Below, one piece after another: positions 48,824 through 56,970 of a stretch of 64,000 bases of DNA. The stretch lies in assembly GCF_029968035.1 (NCBI RefSeq), contig NZ_JASCIQ010000018.1:91202-155201 (forward strand). The letters run 5' to 3'. The stretch's first letter is position 1. The number at the start of each line of letters is the position of its first letter. Origin of the DNA: Streptomyces cavernicola. GTDB taxonomy: Bacteria; Actinomycetota; Actinomycetes; Streptomycetales; Streptomycetaceae. The notes under the pieces were generated by a model. The model did no database searches. It was not told the origin of the DNA and worked only from the letters and a program-made list of their open reading frames with translations. Both the position numbers and the translations under genes were made by a program.

Positions 48824-50437
48824 ATGACCAGCGCGCCCGGATTCGACGCCGCTGCCGTCGCGCAGCAGATGCTCGCCCTCGCGCAACAGGCCGCCCTGCG
48901 GGGCGGTCCCGCCCAGGCCGTCCCCGTACAGCAGCTGCAGCCCGCACCGCCCGAGGCCCGCGCGGCCCCGGCCACCGGAGGGAACACCACCACCGCAGGC
49001 AACACGGCGACCCTGCCCCCCACCCTCAGCGACCGCGGCAACGCCAAACTCTTCGCCCACCTCTACAACGACCGCTTCCGGCACGTCGAGGGACTCGGCT
49101 GGCACGAGTGGAACGGGCACCGGTGGAAGCGCAGCGGCGGCGACAAGGCCGCCCTGTGGGCCGCGGGCGAGATGGCCGAGGACATGCCCGAGCGCGACCC
49201 CGACGGCCGCCACAGCGAGCGCGAACTGCGCGTCCACCGCCGCCGCACGCTCTCCACCACCGGCATGAAGGCCCTCCTCGCCCAGGCCAAGGCCGCCCCC
49301 GGCCTGGCCCTCGACCCGGACGCCCTGGACGGCGACCCGTACGCCCTGTGCACCCCCACCGGCGTCGTCGACCTGCGCACCGGCGCGCTGCGCAAGCCCG
49401 ACCCGACCCGCGACTTCCACTCCAAGGCCACCACCGTCGCCCCCGAGAACACCCCGACGCCCCGCTGGCACCGCTTCCTCGCCGACACCTTCGGCGACGA
49501 CGACGAGGGCCGCGAGATGATCGACTTCCTGCACCTGATGCTCGGCTACTCGATCACCGGCGACGTCGGCGCGCAGGTCCTGCCCTTCCTCCACGGCGAG
49601 GGCAAGAACGGCAAGTCGGTACTCCTCGACACGATGATCCAGCTGCTCGGGGACTACGCCGACGCCGCGCCCCCCGGCTTCCTCATGGACCGCGGCTCGT
49701 TCTCCGAGCACTCCACCGAGCTCACCGAACTGCACGGCCGCCGCATCCTCATCTGCAGCGAGCTCAAGCCCAACGACCGCTTCGACGAGGCCCGGGTCAA
49801 GCTCCTCACCGGCGGCGACAAGATCAAGGCCCGCCGCATGCGGCAGGACTACTTCTCCTTCACGCCCACCCACCACCTCTGGCTCCTCGGCAACCACCGC
49901 CCCGAGGTCTCCACCGGCGGCTACGCCTTCTGGCGCCGCATCCGCCTGATCCCCTTCGAGCGGGTCGTGCCCGACGCCCGCAAGATCGACAACCTGGCCT
50001 TCGAGCTCGTACGGGACGAGGGCCCCGGCATCCTGCAGTGGCTCATCACGGGCGCAGGCCGCTATCTGAGCTCCCGCGACACCCTCGACGGCCCCCAGCG
50101 CGTCCGCCTCGCCACCCGCGCGTACGCGGCGACCGAGGACCACATCGGCCGCTTCCTCACCGAGTGCTGCTGCCGCGACCCGGACGGCGAGAGCGAACTG
50201 CGCGCGGAACAGGGCGCGTTGTACACCTCGTACGTCGCCTGGTGCGCGGCCGGCGAAGGCATCAGGCCCGCCACCGCCCGCGCGTTCGCCGGCCGGGTCC
50301 GCCAGGAGACCGGCCTCGCCTCACCCGCCGAGATGCTGAAGTCCAACGGCCGCAAGTACTACCCGCGCATCGGACTGCTCCCCGAGCCGGGCTCCGCCAC
50401 GCCACCCGCGTACGAGACAGAAGGGCCGCACCGATGA
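48824..50437 (+). CDS. D5/P4-type primase-helicase (superfamily 3), copy 2
   Basis: 537 residues. Same architecture as the protein encoded at 35561: SDRGNAKLFAHLYNDRFRHVEGLGWHEWN, an RRTLSTTGMKALLAQAKAAPGL region, CTPTGVVDLRTGALRKPDP, Walker A GEGKNGKSVLLDTM, LHGRRILICSELKPNDRFDEARVKLLTGGD and THHLWLLGNHRPEVS. Identity to copy 1 is high over the whole helicase core. No prim-pol gene accompanies it, so it may rely on the primase encoded at 37096 or on host primase. ATG 48824 follows AAGGACG. It is coupled to the DUF6009-like gene by an ATGA overlap. Confidence 0.9.
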   Translation: MTSAPGFDAAAVAQQMLALAQQAALRGGPAQAVPVQQLQPAPPEARAAPATGGNTTTAGNTATLPPTLSDRGNAKLFAHLYNDRFRHVEGLGWHEWNGHRWKRSGGDKAALWAAGEMAEDMPERDPDGRHSERELRVHRRRTLSTTGMKALLAQAKAAPGLALDPDALDGDPYALCTPTGVVDLRTGALRKPDPTRDFHSKATTVAPENTPTPRWHRFLADTFGDDDEGREMIDFLHLMLGYSITGDVGAQVLPFLHGEGKNGKSVLLDTMIQLLGDYADAAPPGFLMDRGSFSEHSTELTELHGRRILICSELKPNDRFDEARVKLLTGGDKIKARRMRQDYFSFTPTHHLWLLGNHRPEVSTGGYAFWRRIRLIPFERVVPDARKIDNLAFELVRDEGPGILQWLITGAGRYLSSRDTLDGPQRVRLATRAYAATEDHIGRFLTECCCRDPDGESELRAEQGALYTSYVAWCAAGEGIRPATARAFAGRVRQETGLASPAEMLKSNGRKYYPRIGLLPEPGSATPPAYETEGPHR

Positions 50438-50808
50438 GCTCGCTGCTGACGGAGGAAGAGCTCTGTCACGAGAACAACGTGGTCTGGCTGGAGGACCCCG
50501 ACCGGCTCGACTACGTGCGCCAGTCCCGCGACAAGACCACCCGCCGCCGCGGCAAGCCCGCCTACGCCCGCGAGGGCCGCATCGTCGGCTACGCGGAGCT
50601 CACCACGGACGCCGAACAGGCCGACTCCGGCTACTACCAGCGCCGCGTCTTCTACCTCCTGCCGCACGACCGCGACTACGCCCCCGACGGCGTCTACCGC
50701 GAGGGCGCCCCCGGCGAGGCCGTCGACCCGCGCACCATCAGCCCCGGCAAGGTGGGCGAGAAAACCCCCCGCTCCCAGTACGGAACGGCCGGCCTCACAC
50801 CGTCCTGA
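50434..50808 (+). CDS. DUF6009-like small protein, copy 2
   Basis: 124 residues, clearly paralogous to the protein encoded at 35032: LLTEEELCHENNVVWLEDPDRLDYVRQS, GKPAYAREGRIVGYAEL, YYQRRVFYLLPHDRDYAPDGVY, PGEAVDPRTISPGKVG. The start overlaps the D5 stop (ATGA). That the pair D5 plus this small protein is kept at both loci suggests a functional link. No catalytic motif recognised. Confidence 0.82.
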   Translation: MSSLLTEEELCHENNVVWLEDPDRLDYVRQSRDKTTRRRGKPAYAREGRIVGYAELTTDAEQADSGYYQRRVFYLLPHDRDYAPDGVYREGAPGEAVDPRTISPGKVGEKTPRSQYGTAGLTPS

Positions 50809-50859
50809 CCGGGGGACCCAGGCTGCCGGGGACGAACGACGACAGGGGAGGGGTGTCCC

Positions 50860-51468
50860 ATGGCATCGGGCACGCAGATCGGCATCTACCTGGCGCACCC
50901 GCGCCCGGGAAGCTTCAACCACGCCCTGGCGGAGGCGGCGGCGACCGAACTGCGCGCCCACGGCTGCCTGGTGCGGGTGTACGACCTGTACGCGGAGGGC
51001 TTCGACCCGCTGCTGCCCGCCGACGCCACCGGCACGGTCGAGCCCGCCGAGGACGAACAGGACCCGCTGGTCCGCCGGCACCGCCGCGAGGTCACCCGGC
51101 ACGACGCCCTGGTCTTCGTGCACCCGAACTGGTGGGGCATGCCGCCCGCCGTCCTCACCGGCTGGGTCCAGCGGGTCCTCGCCCCCGGTGTGGCCTACAA
51201 GCTGGGCAGCGCCGACGCCGAGCCGGCCGGTCTCCTCAGGGCCCGCCGCGCCCTCGTCCTGAACACCTCGGACACCCCCGCCGTACGCGAGGAGCAGGAG
51301 TTCGGCGACCCGCTGCAGCGGATCTGGGCGGCGTGCGTCCTGCCGTACGTGGGCGTGGCCGAGGTCCGCCGGGAGGTGTTCCGCACCGTGACGGGCTCCG
51401 CGGCCGGGCAGCGCGCGACCTGGCTGCGACAAGCACGACAGGCGGCCGCCGAACTGGCGACCGCCTGA
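50860..51468 (+). CDS. NAD(P)H quinone-oxidoreductase-like flavoprotein
   Basis: 202 residues, flavodoxin-like fold of the KefF/NQO class: IGIYLAHPRPGSFNHALAEAA (FMN/FAD phosphate loop), VRVYDLYAEGFDPLL, DALVFVHPNWWGMPPAVLTGWVQRVLAPGVAYKLG and LRARRALVLNTSDTPAVRE. Such enzymes reduce quinones with NAD(P)H, or act as ancillary subunits of transporters. ATG 50860 follows GGGGAGGGG. It is 51 bases after the DUF6009-like gene but appears functionally unrelated. Confidence 0.85.
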   Translation: MASGTQIGIYLAHPRPGSFNHALAEAAATELRAHGCLVRVYDLYAEGFDPLLPADATGTVEPAEDEQDPLVRRHRREVTRHDALVFVHPNWWGMPPAVLTGWVQRVLAPGVAYKLGSADAEPAGLLRARRALVLNTSDTPAVREEQEFGDPLQRIWAACVLPYVGVAEVRREVFRTVTGSAAGQRATWLRQARQAAAELATA

Positions 51469-51501
51469 AGGGAGTTGCTCGGCCCGTGCCGACCGCCGGA
51501 G

Positions 51502-51741
51502 CTACCCCGGGTACCCGTGCCGGGGCTCGGCCGCCCGCGGCACCGTCAGATTGCGCGCCCGGTACTCGGCGACCAGCTGGTCGTACACGGGCGTCGCGCT
51601 CGGCCCGCGAGGCGGCGGTACCGGGAGCGGGGGAGGGGGCGGCGCGGGCTCCACGCGCTCCACCCTGCCCACGCGGTGCCAGCGCCCCGTCGACTTACGG
51701 GGCGCGGCCGCCGAAGTGCCGTCCGCGGAGCTGGAGTTCAT
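51502..51741 (-). CDS. small hypothetical protein
   Basis: 79 residues: a short polar N-terminus, a proline run (PAPPPPPLPVPPPRG), then a helical YDQLVAEYRARNLTVP segment. Family not recognised. The ribosome site is weak; it lies 19 bases after the secreted-protein gene on the same strand, so it may be co-transcribed. Confidence 0.5.
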   Translation of the reverse strand: MNSSSADGTSAAAPRKSTGRWHRVGRVERVEPAPPPPPLPVPPPRGPSATPVYDQLVAEYRARNLTVPRAAEPRHGYPG

Positions 51742-51760
51742 GGCGGGGGACCGGTGCGCC

Positions 51761-52261
51761 TCAGGAGAGGTGCGTGCCCGCGCTGGGGTCCGCCTGCAGC
51801 GTCGGCGTCAGCACCGCCAGCTCCGGGGCGTGCAGGCCGGGCAGCCCCAGCGGGCCCGCGCCCGGCTCCGTCAGCGGCGCGTCCAGGCCCATGCCCGGCG
51901 ACAGCGCCTCGACCGGCGACTCCAGCGACTCCACGCCGACCCCGGCGATCCGCTCCTGGCTCAGCGGATCGGTGACCGGCACGTCGAGCACGGTCTCCGG
52001 CAGCGCGCTGTGCACCGGCAGCTGCGGCAGCACGTCCCGGCCCACCAGACCCTCGCCGCCCTCGTCCGTCACCGGAGCGCCGGGCTTGAGCAGCGGCACC
52101 CCGGCCTTCAACTCCGGTGCCTCCACGGGCAGCGCGGTCTCCAGGCCCTCCAGCGGAACCGGCACGGGCACCGCGTCCGAGGCCGCGGCCGGAGCCACGG
52201 CGGCCGCCGACGCCATGCACGTCATCAGTACGGCGAGTCCCGCACGGCTGGTCAACTTCAC
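51761..52261 (-). CDS. secreted protein of unknown function
   Basis: 166 residues from GTG 52261 (GAAGGTGG upstream). The N-terminus VKLTSRAGLAVLMTCMASAAAVAPAAA is a standard signal peptide with an A-x-A-like cleavage site near residue 27. The mature part is a low-complexity, proline/leucine-rich chain (VPVPVPLEGLETALPVEAP, GVPLLKPG, LPGLHAPEL). It has no cysteine after the signal. No family recognised. Confidence 0.7.
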   Translation of the reverse strand: MKLTSRAGLAVLMTCMASAAAVAPAAASDAVPVPVPLEGLETALPVEAPELKAGVPLLKPGAPVTDEGGEGLVGRDVLPQLPVHSALPETVLDVPVTDPLSQERIAGVGVESLESPVEALSPGMGLDAPLTEPGAGPLGLPGLHAPELAVLTPTLQADPSAGTHLS

Positions 52262-52369
52262 GGTGTCCACCTTCGAAAGAGCAACGGATACGTCCCCCGG
52301 AACCAGCACAACGAGCCGCCCCGGCGAACCCCACGGCTTGTCCCCTGAGCGCAGCAACAGGGGGCGGGG

Positions 52370-52861
52370 TCAGCGCAGCTTGCCGACCGGCAGCAGACAG
52401 TGCGCCGCGGACTGCAGCACCGCCTCGTCACCGACGTACGCACGGAACGCCTCCACCGACACCGGCCGCCCCGGAGCCGCCTCAGGCCAGGCCCGCGTGC
52501 TGAGCACGAAGTGCACCGCCGCGCCCTGCTCCACCGCGTCCAGCCACTCCGGCGGCGCCACGCACTGCGCGTTCATGCCCTGCAGGGTGAGCACCGCCTG
52601 GCCGCCCTCCACGAGCAGCTGCACGGGGAACCCGGGGCGCGACCCGTCCGCCATGCTCCCGTCGAGCGGCAGCGAGAGGCTCCGGGCGAGCGCGGCGACG
52701 GCCGCCTCGTTCTCGGCGGCGCCGTTCGCCCCGTCACCGAGGGTGTACGCCAGCAGATAGGGCGTCGCGTGCCCCTCCTCGGGCGCCCCGATCCAGGCCA
52801 GGATGGACAGGGTGCCGAGGCTGAACTGGTTGCCGCTGGGGGCGGTTTGGGTATCGACCAT
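52370..52861 (-). CDS. DUF5949-like protein
   Basis: 163 residues. FSLGTLSILAWIGAPEEGHATPYLLAYTLGDG, PVQLLVEGGQAVLTLQGMNAQCVAPPEWLDAV, FVLSTRAWPEAAPGRPVSVEAFRAYVGDEAVLQSAAHCLLPV are the characteristic segments of a Streptomyces family I recall as DUF5949; its role is unknown. ATG 52861 has AGGGTG upstream; the longer frame to 53206 is unlikely because it overlaps the promoter of the secreted protein encoded at 53142. Confidence 0.75.
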   Translation of the reverse strand: MVDTQTAPSGNQFSLGTLSILAWIGAPEEGHATPYLLAYTLGDGANGAAENEAAVAALARSLSLPLDGSMADGSRPGFPVQLLVEGGQAVLTLQGMNAQCVAPPEWLDAVEQGAAVHFVLSTRAWPEAAPGRPVSVEAFRAYVGDEAVLQSAAHCLLPVGKLR

Positions 52862-53141
52862 GGTTCGGCACCCTAACGGCGTGATACCGGTACGAGCCCC
52901 GCGTTTCACCCGTTCAGGGGAGAGCACGCCGAGGCCCGCCCACCGGCGCACACACGGCGCGCACCCACGCGCGGCGGCCGCCCCGGCGAATTGCGGGAAA
53001 GAGCTGCGCGCGCTCCACGGGAAGAGTGAATCCTCCACGAACGACCGTACCGACGGGTGACCAGAAGCGTTTCCGGCCCACATCCGCGTGATACGCACAA
53101 CGGCACCGGAAATCCCACTCCCTGAAAGAGAGTTGGTCGCC

Positions 53142-53570
53142 ATGTACGCAAAGACCGCCACGGGCATCGCCGCCCTGGCCGTACTCCTCGGAGCCGGCAC
53201 CGCCACTTCCGCACCCGGTTACGAGATGACCGTCAATACCCGCGCCGTCATCGCGGCCGACCATACGGTCACGACTTCGGGAACGTACCGCTGCACGGGT
53301 TCCACCGACCTTTCGCCGGTGTACGTCACGGCGTCCGTGCGGCAGAACAACGTGTCCATCTCCGGCGACTCGCAGGAAGCGGTGTGCGACGGCGAAATCC
53401 ACGACTGGCAGCTCAAGGCCACCGGCTTCCGCGACATCCACCTCAAGCCCGGGGCGGCCACGGTGCAGGGCCACCTCGTGCAGCTCAAGCCGCAGTCGGG
53501 CCTGATCCCCCTCAAGACCGACTTCCTCGCCGCCGCCGACCAGCAGGTCGAACTGCTCCCGCAGGACTGA
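53142..53570 (+). CDS. secreted DUF6299-like protein
   Basis: 142 residues. The signal peptide MYAKTATGIAALAVLLGAG (cleavage near residue 24) is followed by a beta-rich mature domain with two cysteines (YRCTGSTD and EAVCDGEIHDW), YVTASVRQNNVSISGDS and LKPGAATVQGHLVQL. I recall the family as DUF6299, small exported Streptomyces proteins. ATG 53142 has GAAAGAGAG upstream. The two cysteines probably form a disulfide. Confidence 0.75.
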   Translation: MYAKTATGIAALAVLLGAGTATSAPGYEMTVNTRAVIAADHTVTTSGTYRCTGSTDLSPVYVTASVRQNNVSISGDSQEAVCDGEIHDWQLKATGFRDIHLKPGAATVQGHLVQLKPQSGLIPLKTDFLAAADQQVELLPQD

Positions 53571-53591
53571 CCCGCCGCGCCTGCGGCAACC

Positions 53592-53753
53592 TCACTCGCA
53601 ACTGCCGCCGGCCGCGGTCATGGACAGAAAGACCGTGCTGCAGCCAGGTGTGTCGCCGACGGGTGTCTGCGGCCTCGCCTGCGCCGAGGCGCAGACACCC
53701 GCAAACAACGAGGCGAACAACACGACGGCCAGCACGCTGAACATCAAGCGCAT
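53592..53753 (-). CDS. very small secreted peptide
   Basis: 53 residues from ATG 53753 (GAGGAG upstream). A hydrophobic signal (MRLMFSVLAVVLFASLFAGV) with an A-Q-A-like end is followed by a short cysteine-containing tail (GDTPGCSTVFLSMTAAGGSC). The good ribosome site and clean signal peptide support a real gene. Function unknown. Confidence 0.6.
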   Translation of the reverse strand: MRLMFSVLAVVLFASLFAGVCASAQARPQTPVGDTPGCSTVFLSMTAAGGSCE

Positions 53754-54085
53754 CGAGACTCCTCGTGAAGGAACGCAGCCGGAACGTCCGGGGTGCATCC
53801 CTTCGAGCATCTGCCTGGTTTCCGCAACCTACAACCCGGTGCACATTTACGGACACCGAGAGTGACGCTCTCCGGAAATTACCTTGGATTCCGTGGGAAA
53901 CGGACACGCCCCGTGACGAATGACAATTCGCTGCGCCCGCGGGCCGGACAACAGCCCGGGTTCCGCCATCCGGAGGCTCGTCGGAATGTCGCACGAAAAT
54001 CACCAGCGGCTACGTGATTATGCGTGTCTGTGGGCGCAGCCGTTCCCGTGTGCGGCCGCGCATCGCCCCAATAGAAAGGCACGCA
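53754..54085. promoter_or_regulatory. promoter region of the chaplin cluster
   Basis: 332 bases with no gene, relatively AT-rich for this genome around 53820-53930. It must contain the promoter of the chaplin gene at 54086 and of the small peptide gene. No long dyad or repeat is visible. Confidence 0.45.
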
Positions 54086-54322
54086 ATGAAGATTGTGAAG
54101 CTTGGTGCAATGGCCGTGGCCAGCGCGGCTCTGCTCCTCGGCGGCGCCGGTGCCGCCGTCGCCGACTCCGACGCCACGGGCGTGGCCGCGAACTCGCCCG
54201 GCGTGCTGAGCGGCAACGTCGTCCAGCTGCCGATCAACGTGGGTGTCAACGCCTGCGGCAACTCCCTCGGCCTCATCTCCGCGCTCAACCCGGCCGGCGG
54301 CAACGTCTGCGTCAACAACTAG
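54086..54322 (+). CDS. short chaplin
   Basis: 78 residues: a signal peptide (MKIVKLGAMAVASAALLLGG, cleavage after AVA near residue 26) and a single chaplin domain, DSDATGVAANSPGVLSGNVV then QLPINVGVNACGNSLGLISA and GGNVCVNN. Two cysteines (NACGN, NVCVN) are in the usual places for the intramolecular disulfide. Short chaplins assemble into amyloid fibrils on aerial hyphae and spores and lower surface tension. ATG 54086 follows GAAAGG. No sortase signal. First gene of a chaplin/rodlin cluster. Confidence 0.93.
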   Translation: MKIVKLGAMAVASAALLLGGAGAAVADSDATGVAANSPGVLSGNVVQLPINVGVNACGNSLGLISALNPAGGNVCVNN

Positions 54323-54348
54323 CTGGGCCGCTTCGCACGGAGCACCTC

Positions 54349-54397
54349 GCGCCGTGCCGTTCCCCGTACCGCTGGTGCGACGGGTTCGGCACGGCGC
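54349..54397 (+). terminator. hairpin terminator after the first chaplin gene
   Basis: GCGCCGTGCCG (54349-54359) pairs perfectly with CGGCACGGCGC (54387-54397). Confidence 0.65.
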
Positions 54398-54512
54398 TTC
54401 TGTGTGGACGGCCCTTGTCCGGCTTTCGGGTGAACGAAGAGAACCAAAGGCGCCACCGGGGAGTTGGTCAGATTGCTGAACCAACGGGCATACACCCAGA
54501 AAAGGGAATCAA

Positions 54513-54893
54513 GTGATCAAGAAGATTCTGGCGACCGCCGCTGTCACGGCGTCCGTTCTCGGCACGGGTGCGGCCATGGCCCCCTCCGCTGTCGCCGACG
54601 ACGACACCTCGTCGCTGAGCGGCAACAACGCTTCGCAGACCTACGGCAACTCCGCCACGTACGGCGACATGAGCCCGCAGATGGCGCTCATCCAGGGCTC
54701 CCTGAACAAGCCCTGTGTCGGCCTGCCGGCCAAGCTCAACGCCGGTTCCCTCGTGGGCATCGTGCCGGTGTCGGTGCAGGACATCCCCGTCCTGTCGAAC
54801 CCGCAGAACCAGCAGTGCGTCGAGAACTCGACGCAGTCGAAGGGCGACGAGCCGCTGTCGAACCTGCTGCAGAACGTCCTCTCCGCCAACTGA
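54513..54893 (+). CDS. rdl: rodlin
   Basis: 126 residues from GTG 54513. The signal peptide MIKKILATAAVTASVLGTG (cleavage AVA-DDD) is followed by the rodlin core: SLSGNNASQTYGNSATYGDM, QGSLNKPCVGLPAKLNAGSL, VGIVPVSVQDIPVLSNPQNQ, QCVENSTQSKGDEPLSNLLQ. Rodlins form the paired rodlets on aerial hyphae and spores together with chaplins. Two cysteines are present. It resembles the rodlin encoded at 56971, the usual rdlA/rdlB pair; which is A or B is not decided here. Confidence 0.93.
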   Translation: MIKKILATAAVTASVLGTGAAMAPSAVADDDTSSLSGNNASQTYGNSATYGDMSPQMALIQGSLNKPCVGLPAKLNAGSLVGIVPVSVQDIPVLSNPQNQQCVENSTQSKGDEPLSNLLQNVLSAN

Positions 54894-54910
54894 TCGCGGC
54901 GAGCACCCCG

Positions 54911-54944
54911 CTGCCCGGACCCGTCCACGGACAGGTCCGGGCAG
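54911..54944 (+). terminator. hairpin terminator after the first rodlin gene
   Basis: CTGCCCGGACC (54911-54921) pairs perfectly with GGTCCGGGCAG (54934-54944), 17 bases past the stop. Confidence 0.75.
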
Positions 54945-55174
54945 TCGTGTGTCCGGACCCCGCACCGCTGCCGCGGCGAGCACCGGAGCGGCCGAACGTT
55001 ACGTGTTCGCAAGGGAGTTGCCGTAACCCCTGACGCATTCGGGTGAGAATCGCGGGATCACCGAATTCGCGGTTTCTTCTCCTCGCCGGAATCGTTGTTC
55101 CTGCTGCAGTGATGATCGTCTGCGGCCGTACGCGACCGTCGCGATACGTAGCGCAGCACTGCGGGAAGGGAACA

Positions 55175-55405
55175 ATGAACAAGAAGGTTCTGACCGTCGT
55201 CGCCGGCGCCATGCTCGCCGTCGGAGGTGCCGCCCCGGCCATGGCCGACGCGGGCGCCCAGGGTGCTGCCGCCAACTCCCCCGGCGTGGGTTCGGGCAAC
55301 GTGGTTCAGGTCCCCGTGCACGTTCCGGTCAACGCCTGCGGCAACACCGTCGACGTCATCGGTCTGCTGAACCCCACCTTCGGCAACACCTGCGTCAACA
55401 ACTGA
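55175..55405 (+). CDS. short chaplin
   Basis: 76 residues. The signal peptide MNKKVLTVVAGAMLAVGG (cleavage AMA-DAG) is followed by a chaplin domain: DAGAQGAAANSPGVGSGNVV, QVPVHVPVNACGNTVDVIGL and NPTFGNTCVNN with both cysteines. ATG 55175 has GGGAAGGG upstream. It forms amyloid coats with the other chaplins at the cell surface. It ends at a strong hairpin. Confidence 0.93.
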   Translation: MNKKVLTVVAGAMLAVGGAAPAMADAGAQGAAANSPGVGSGNVVQVPVHVPVNACGNTVDVIGLLNPTFGNTCVNN

Positions 55406-55431
55406 CGTTCGCGCAGCTTCAGCAGTACCGA

Positions 55432-55465
55432 GAACGGCCCCGGAGCCTTGAGCCCGGGGCCGTTC
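55432..55465 (+). terminator. hairpin terminator after the second chaplin gene
   Basis: GAACGGCCCCGG (55432-55443) pairs perfectly with CCGGGGCCGTTC (55454-55465). Confidence 0.8.
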
Positions 55466-55515
55466 CGTGTCCGCGAATGTCGGCGGCCGTCCGAACCGAC
55501 TGGCCGTGAACGCGA

Positions 55516-55541
55516 GTTGGGGGCCCCGGAGGGCCCCCAAC
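55516..55541. other. isolated perfect hairpin in a gene gap
   Basis: GTTGGGGGCCC (55516-55526) and GGGCCCCCAAC (55531-55541) make an 11-base stem with a four-base loop. It lies 50 bases past another terminator and 350 bases before the next gene. The rest of the gap 55406-55892 shows no gene I would accept. It could be a back-up terminator or the 5' leader structure of the next gene. Confidence 0.6.
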
Positions 55542-55892
55542 GGTTCTGCCGTCTTCGGTGCGCCGTGCCGCACAAGAAGGGGCACGGTGGGCTCGACGGC
55601 GTACGAACGCCGGCGGCTGGGAGCCCACACCGCACAACAAAGACCGCTCACCCAGTACACACCATCCGCCCCCGTCGGCGTATGGGCCTTCACCCGTTTG
55701 CCGAGTCGAAAGTCCTTTCCGCATACGCCCCTTGGGGAATTCGGGTGGCATCGAGAAAGCCCCCGGAATCGGGGTTTCCCGCCGCCCAGGGAATCGTTGG
55801 ACAACACGAGGTGGCGCCTGGTGTCGACGGGACACCTGCCGGACGCGAAGGCTCGCGTCACCGGGAGAGCGCACTCGGAGAAAGGACACCCC

Positions 55893-56219
55893 GTGAAGTA
55901 CTCGAAGGCCGCCGCGGCAGTCGCCGGTTCCGTGATGGCGCTCGGCACGGCCGCACCGGCTCTCGCCGCCGACCACACCGGGCAGCTGCCTCCGATGAGC
56001 CTGAACGGCGCCGTGGCGGACACCCTCGCCGGCGGCCTGGACCCGCAGCACCTGCAGGCCACCCAGGGCATCCACAAGGGCGGCGACCCCCTCAAGCCCG
56101 TCACCGACGTCGCCGACGGCCTGAGCCAGGGCCAGAGCGGCGCCCCGCAGCAGGTCCTCGGCACCGTGCGCCAGGCGGCCCCCCTCCTGGGTGGCCTCCC
56201 CACGGCCCTGGGGCAGTAA
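55893..56219 (+). CDS. small secreted protein of the rodlin/chaplin cluster
   Basis: 108 residues from GTG 55893 (AAAGGACA upstream). The signal peptide VKYSKAAAAVAGSVMALG (cleavage ALA-ADH) is followed by PMSLNGAVADTLAGGLDPQH, then a helical, cysteine-free tail with a DVADGLSQGQ segment. It resembles the protein encoded at 57512 (signal peptide followed by LSVNGTIDDIA). Both interleave with rodlin and chaplin genes, so a role at the aerial surface is likely, but neither is a rodlin. Confidence 0.78.
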   Translation: MKYSKAAAAVAGSVMALGTAAPALAADHTGQLPPMSLNGAVADTLAGGLDPQHLQATQGIHKGGDPLKPVTDVADGLSQGQSGAPQQVLGTVRQAAPLLGGLPTALGQ

Positions 56220-56246
56220 CCTGCCTCCTGCATAGGGGAGTTGAGG

Positions 56247-56279
56247 AAGGTGGCGGTCACCTCGGGTGGCCGCCACCTT
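56247..56279 (+). terminator. hairpin terminator
   Basis: AAGGTGGCGG (56247-56256) pairs with CCGCCACCTT (56270-56279) and is followed by TTG, directly after the secreted-protein gene. Confidence 0.75.
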
Positions 56280-56360
56280 TGTCGTTCCGTACGGGCGCAT
56301 GGCCTCGTACGCGCGCACAACGCCTCGTACAGGCGGCGAAGCCCCGTACGCGCACACAAA

Positions 56361-56398
56361 GCAGGGCGGCGATCACCGGTCCGGTGTCGCCGCCCTGC
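56361..56398 (-). terminator. terminator of the cysteine-free chaplin gene
   Basis: GCAGGGCGGCGA (56361-56372) and TCGCCGCCCTGC (56387-56398) form a perfect 12-base stem, with ACCGG/CCGGT inside the loop. It lies just past the minus-strand chaplin stop. Confidence 0.8.
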
Positions 56399-56415
56399 TG
56401 TCGTACCGCTGAACG

Positions 56416-56655
56416 TCAGTTGTTGGCCGACGTGTTGCCGAAGGCCGGGTTCAGCAGGCCGATCACGTTCACGGTGTTGCCGGTCAGGTTCACGGGCACG
56501 TGGACCGGGACCTGGGCCAGGTTGCCGGACAGGACGCCGGGCGAGCCGGTGGCCGCGCCCGTGGCGTCGGAGTCGGCGAACGCGCTTCCGGCGGAGGCAC
56601 CGGCGGCGATCCCGGCGGCGGCCAGGACCAGGGCGGCCTTCTTGGCAGTCTTCAT
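56416..56655 (-). CDS. chpE: cysteine-free chaplin (ChpE-like)
   Basis: 79 residues. The signal peptide MKTAKKAALVLAAAGIAAGA (cleavage AFA-DSD) precedes the chaplin core SPGVLSGNLAQVPVHVPVNL, TGNTVNVIGLLNPAFGNTSANN. Where sister chaplins have NACGN and NTCVN, this one has NLTGN and NTSAN, so both cysteines are lost. ChpE of S. coelicolor is the known chaplin lacking the disulfide, hence the symbol. It is transcribed against its neighbours. ATG 56655 has AGAAGGTG upstream. Confidence 0.88.
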   Translation of the reverse strand: MKTAKKAALVLAAAGIAAGASAGSAFADSDATGAATGSPGVLSGNLAQVPVHVPVNLTGNTVNVIGLLNPAFGNTSANN

Positions 56656-56970
56656 GAGGGTGCACCTTCTATTCGACTTACGGGCCCCGAGTTCGGGCCC
56701 ACGTAGATCGAAACGTGTCGGTGGCTACGACGACACGGGCCGTCGCCGTGTTGACCCCCTTTGGAGCAACGGCCGTGATTCTCCCGGCACTTGGGGCCCT
56801 GCTCGGGTAGAGAGCGCAGCGGCCGACGGCGCGGGCCGTGACGTGCGACGAAGCAGTACGAGGGAAGGGGCGGTAGGGCCATCAGAGTGAACAGGGAGAA
56901 CCAAACGCGACGATCACGTGTTGGGCAGAGCGCTCCGATCGCGGGCATTCATGCGACACAAGGACGGAAC
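56656..56970. promoter_or_regulatory. divergent promoter region chpE-like / rodlin
   Basis: 315 bases between two divergent surface-protein genes. It should contain both promoters. I see no long repeat or dyad. Confidence 0.45.

Noticed and set aside
48431..50143. 570-residue antisense frame over the second D5 gene
   Set aside because: Glu/Ala/Gly-rich mirror of the helicase; no motif.
48535..50808. 757-residue frame running over the D5 gene and ending in DUF6009
   Set aside because: Over the D5 gene it is an Arg/Pro-rich shadow; only its last part (from 50434) is a real gene.
55467..56219. 250-residue frame from 55467
   Set aside because: Only the part from GTG 55893 has a signal peptide and ribosome site; the upstream part crosses terminator-like hairpins.
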